Source of the DNA: Fasciolopsis buskii
Lineage: Eukaryota > Platyhelminthes > Trematoda > Plagiorchiida > Fasciolidae
Assembly: GCA_008360955.1 (NCBI GenBank)
Contig: LUCM01004836.1
Location: 34,993-98,992, forward strand
Direction of reading: 5' to 3'
DNA length: 64,000 nt
Part shown: positions 62,685-64,000 of the stretch, in pieces
Layout: each line of letters opens with the position of its first letter
How positions within the stretch are numbered: position 1 is the first letter of the stretch
Position numbers and translations under genes: made by a program
The notes under the pieces: generated by a model
The model's database searches: none
What the model saw: only the letters and a program-made list of their open reading frames with translations
Told to the model about the DNA's origin: nothing

Positions 62685-63917
62685 CTGTGAAGTCTATCTA
62701 GTCGTGAGAATATTGCAGTGGACACTTTCACATCCTGCAAAAGCAACGGGCCTTCAGGAGACACGTCAATTGTATCTGTGTGAGTAGCATGCACTGGCCG
62801 CTTGCCCCAGCGGTTTAAAACTGCTGTGGCACATGAGGAGTTAGCCCCGACATTTATCCAGGTAATCTTTTGCAGTTTGATAATCTCATTACAGCTATCG
62901 GAAAGTACTTGCTGGAAAGCAATGAGCGTTAGCTTACGAAGGATCGGCACAATTTTGAGTTCAGCGATTTCCGCCCAACCGATCGATGCTTAGAGGCACC
63001 CACCAGCTTCTCAATACGTGATACGATGGGAACACTGTACAGGTGTTTCATTCTTGCTGGAAATCATCAGCAGTTTGTGTACCGCGCCCGAAAGGGGACG
63101 CGAACCCCGGCAAACGATTTTGAGTTGAATGCCTCAGCCATTCCGATGCCGGGAAGGCTCCAACGGTTCCGTTGAGCTTCACCACATGATGTTGCACCTA
63201 TCCGTCACTGGTTTGCACAGTCACGGGCAGCTAGTGCACAGCAGCCGACCCTAATGGCATATGGATTTCCGTCAGGCTTCCTAATGAGGCTTGAGCGTTT
63301 AAATCACATGATTAATTATCTCATGAATACATATAATTTCCTACTTCTAATACCTACATTTCAATGGTATCTGACAGTCAGTAGCAGATATATTCTAACT
63401 GCGAAAACATCAAGCATGATATCAAAGTATCTCACAGATAACACCAAATTATTTTGAAAGCATACCTCAGTGTTAGGGGGATTAGTAATAGACACTTTTT
63501 TGCTCAACTGAAACCTCCTACTCTTAAAGTCGTGACCAGACATCGCATTATCTCTCAAAACTGAAGTTGATTGACTTTCTTGTTGTATTGGCCAAAAGAA
63601 GTCACCGTCGCTTCTTCTTCTTGAGGCATTTACAATGAAAACTATGTATCCCAAAACAAACCCCCCACGAATAGTGCATCTATCGCGAATATAACCCGAT
63701 GTGATGCTCTTTCTGTCTGTTTATAGCCCAAGATAGTACCTCGACCATGAGAATTTCAAGTATCCCCCGAAAACTGTTGGCTTTCCGAGGGATGTAAACT
63801 CCCTTAATCAGAACCGCTTTTAGTTCTTCAATTAACTTGCTGTTATTCAACCAGGAATCATGTGCGCCGCTAGCGGATGGGGAAAAGTACTCAGTTTCTT
63901 CCTCTATTTCCTCGTCA
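62610..63917 (-). CDS. 3' end of a minus-strand gene of unknown function
   Basis: Three exons on the minus strand, 63917-63740, 62911-62732 and 62684-62610, join in phase (178, 180 and 75 nt) and end with TAA. AATAAA follows 24 nt later. The gene enters from beyond the right edge, so its N-terminus is missing. The visible peptide starts acidic (DEEIEEETEY), has a Lys/Leu-rich helical part, then WINVGANSSC and an acidic hydrophobic C-terminus (FFEEPELDDIILG). No membrane helix or known motif is seen and the family is not recognised. Agreement of frames, splice sites and polyadenylation signal is the evidence. It converges on the MATE gene, whose inferred end is about 3 kb away. Confidence 0.6.
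62732..62911 (-). CDS. Unknown minus-strand gene, penultimate exon
   Basis: Sixty codons in phase 0 at both ends, after a good acceptor (cattgctttccag) and before gtgaaa. It codes QVLSDSCNEIIKLQKITWIN and then VGANSSCATAVLNRWGKR, ending PEGPLLLQD. The frame is open upstream of the acceptor, so the exon could be longer. Confidence 0.6.
62995..63250 (-). mobile_element. Different tRNA-derived SINE with hammerhead-like core
   Basis: On the minus strand an A-box-like ATGGCTGAGGC (63131-63141) and a B-box-like GGGGTTCGCGTCCCC (63094-63108) are followed by CTGATGA (63064-63070) and GAAA (63046-63049). It lies inside the intron of the minus-strand gene. About 50 nt at 63187-63240 resembles 7847-7900, so part of it is interspersed. 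Boundaries are approximate. Confidence 0.5.
63740..63917 (-). CDS. Unknown minus-strand gene, first visible exon
   Basis: An open frame of nearly 90 codons on the minus strand without an early ATG. Acceptor chosen at ctgattgtag (63918-63919); the frame is also open upstream to about 63953. It ends GTCGAG before gtacta. It codes DEEIEEETEYFSPSAS and later LIEELKAVLIKGVYIPRK, ending ILMVE. Phase 0 out. The donor is weaker than in the other exons. Confidence 0.55.
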
Positions 63918-64000
63918 CTACAATCAGTGAAACAGACCTTTTACCCGTAAAAACTTCCGGAATTATCTGGCGCCTAATTCGCATAAACCACACATGTTTC

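Noticed and set aside
63860..64000. Plus-strand ATG opening a signal-peptide-like frame to the window edge
   Set aside because: It overlaps the better-supported minus-strand exon at 63740-63917 and is only 47 codons long.

Overview
This window looks like part of a eukaryotic chromosome, probably from a flatworm (trematode or related platyhelminth). Coding sequence sits in short exons with conventional GT-AG introns in an AT-rich background. There are no operons or ribosome binding sites. The mobile-element mix is a Penelope-like element, non-LTR LINE tails, tRNA-derived SINEs and hammerhead-ribozyme-like repeats, which is typical of flatworm genomes. The taxon is inference; no marker gene fixes it.

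One gene dominates. It is a plus-strand multidrug and toxin extrusion transporter (MATE, SLC47 family) reconstructed here from 19 exons between 19961 and 59570. All splice phases agree and the total is 2265 nt, or 754 codons plus stop. Exons 3-16 follow mammalian MATE1 almost block by block. Exon 1 adds a long polar N-terminus and is joined by a GC-AG intron. Exons 18-19 carry the last membrane helix and an unusual Cys- and sequon-rich tail that should lie outside the cell. The ends (exons 1 and 19) are less certain than the core.

The introns hold most of the repeats. Intron 1 (20304-23422) has an antisense LINE tail. Intron 3 (24672-25966) has a 158-bp inverted-repeat element with a decayed hammerhead-like core. 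Intron 4 (26016-31096) has a 2.77-kb Penelope-like element in sense orientation with a 12-bp target-site duplication, followed by two antisense tRNA-like SINEs. Intron 13 (42079-48512) has a degraded antisense RT-like stretch and an unexplained open segment. Intron 17 (52914-54708) has a second antisense LINE tail.

Positions 1-19960 are upstream of the transporter. No gene could be supported there; the region contains microsatellites, a direct repeat pair and a degenerate ATGCAT-rich array at 17.1-17.66 kb. At the right edge, a minus-strand gene of unknown function enters the window. Its last three exons run from 63917 to 62610, followed 24 nt later by a polyadenylation signal, so it converges on the transporter. 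Its first visible intron contains a third, different tRNA-like SINE with a hammerhead-like core.
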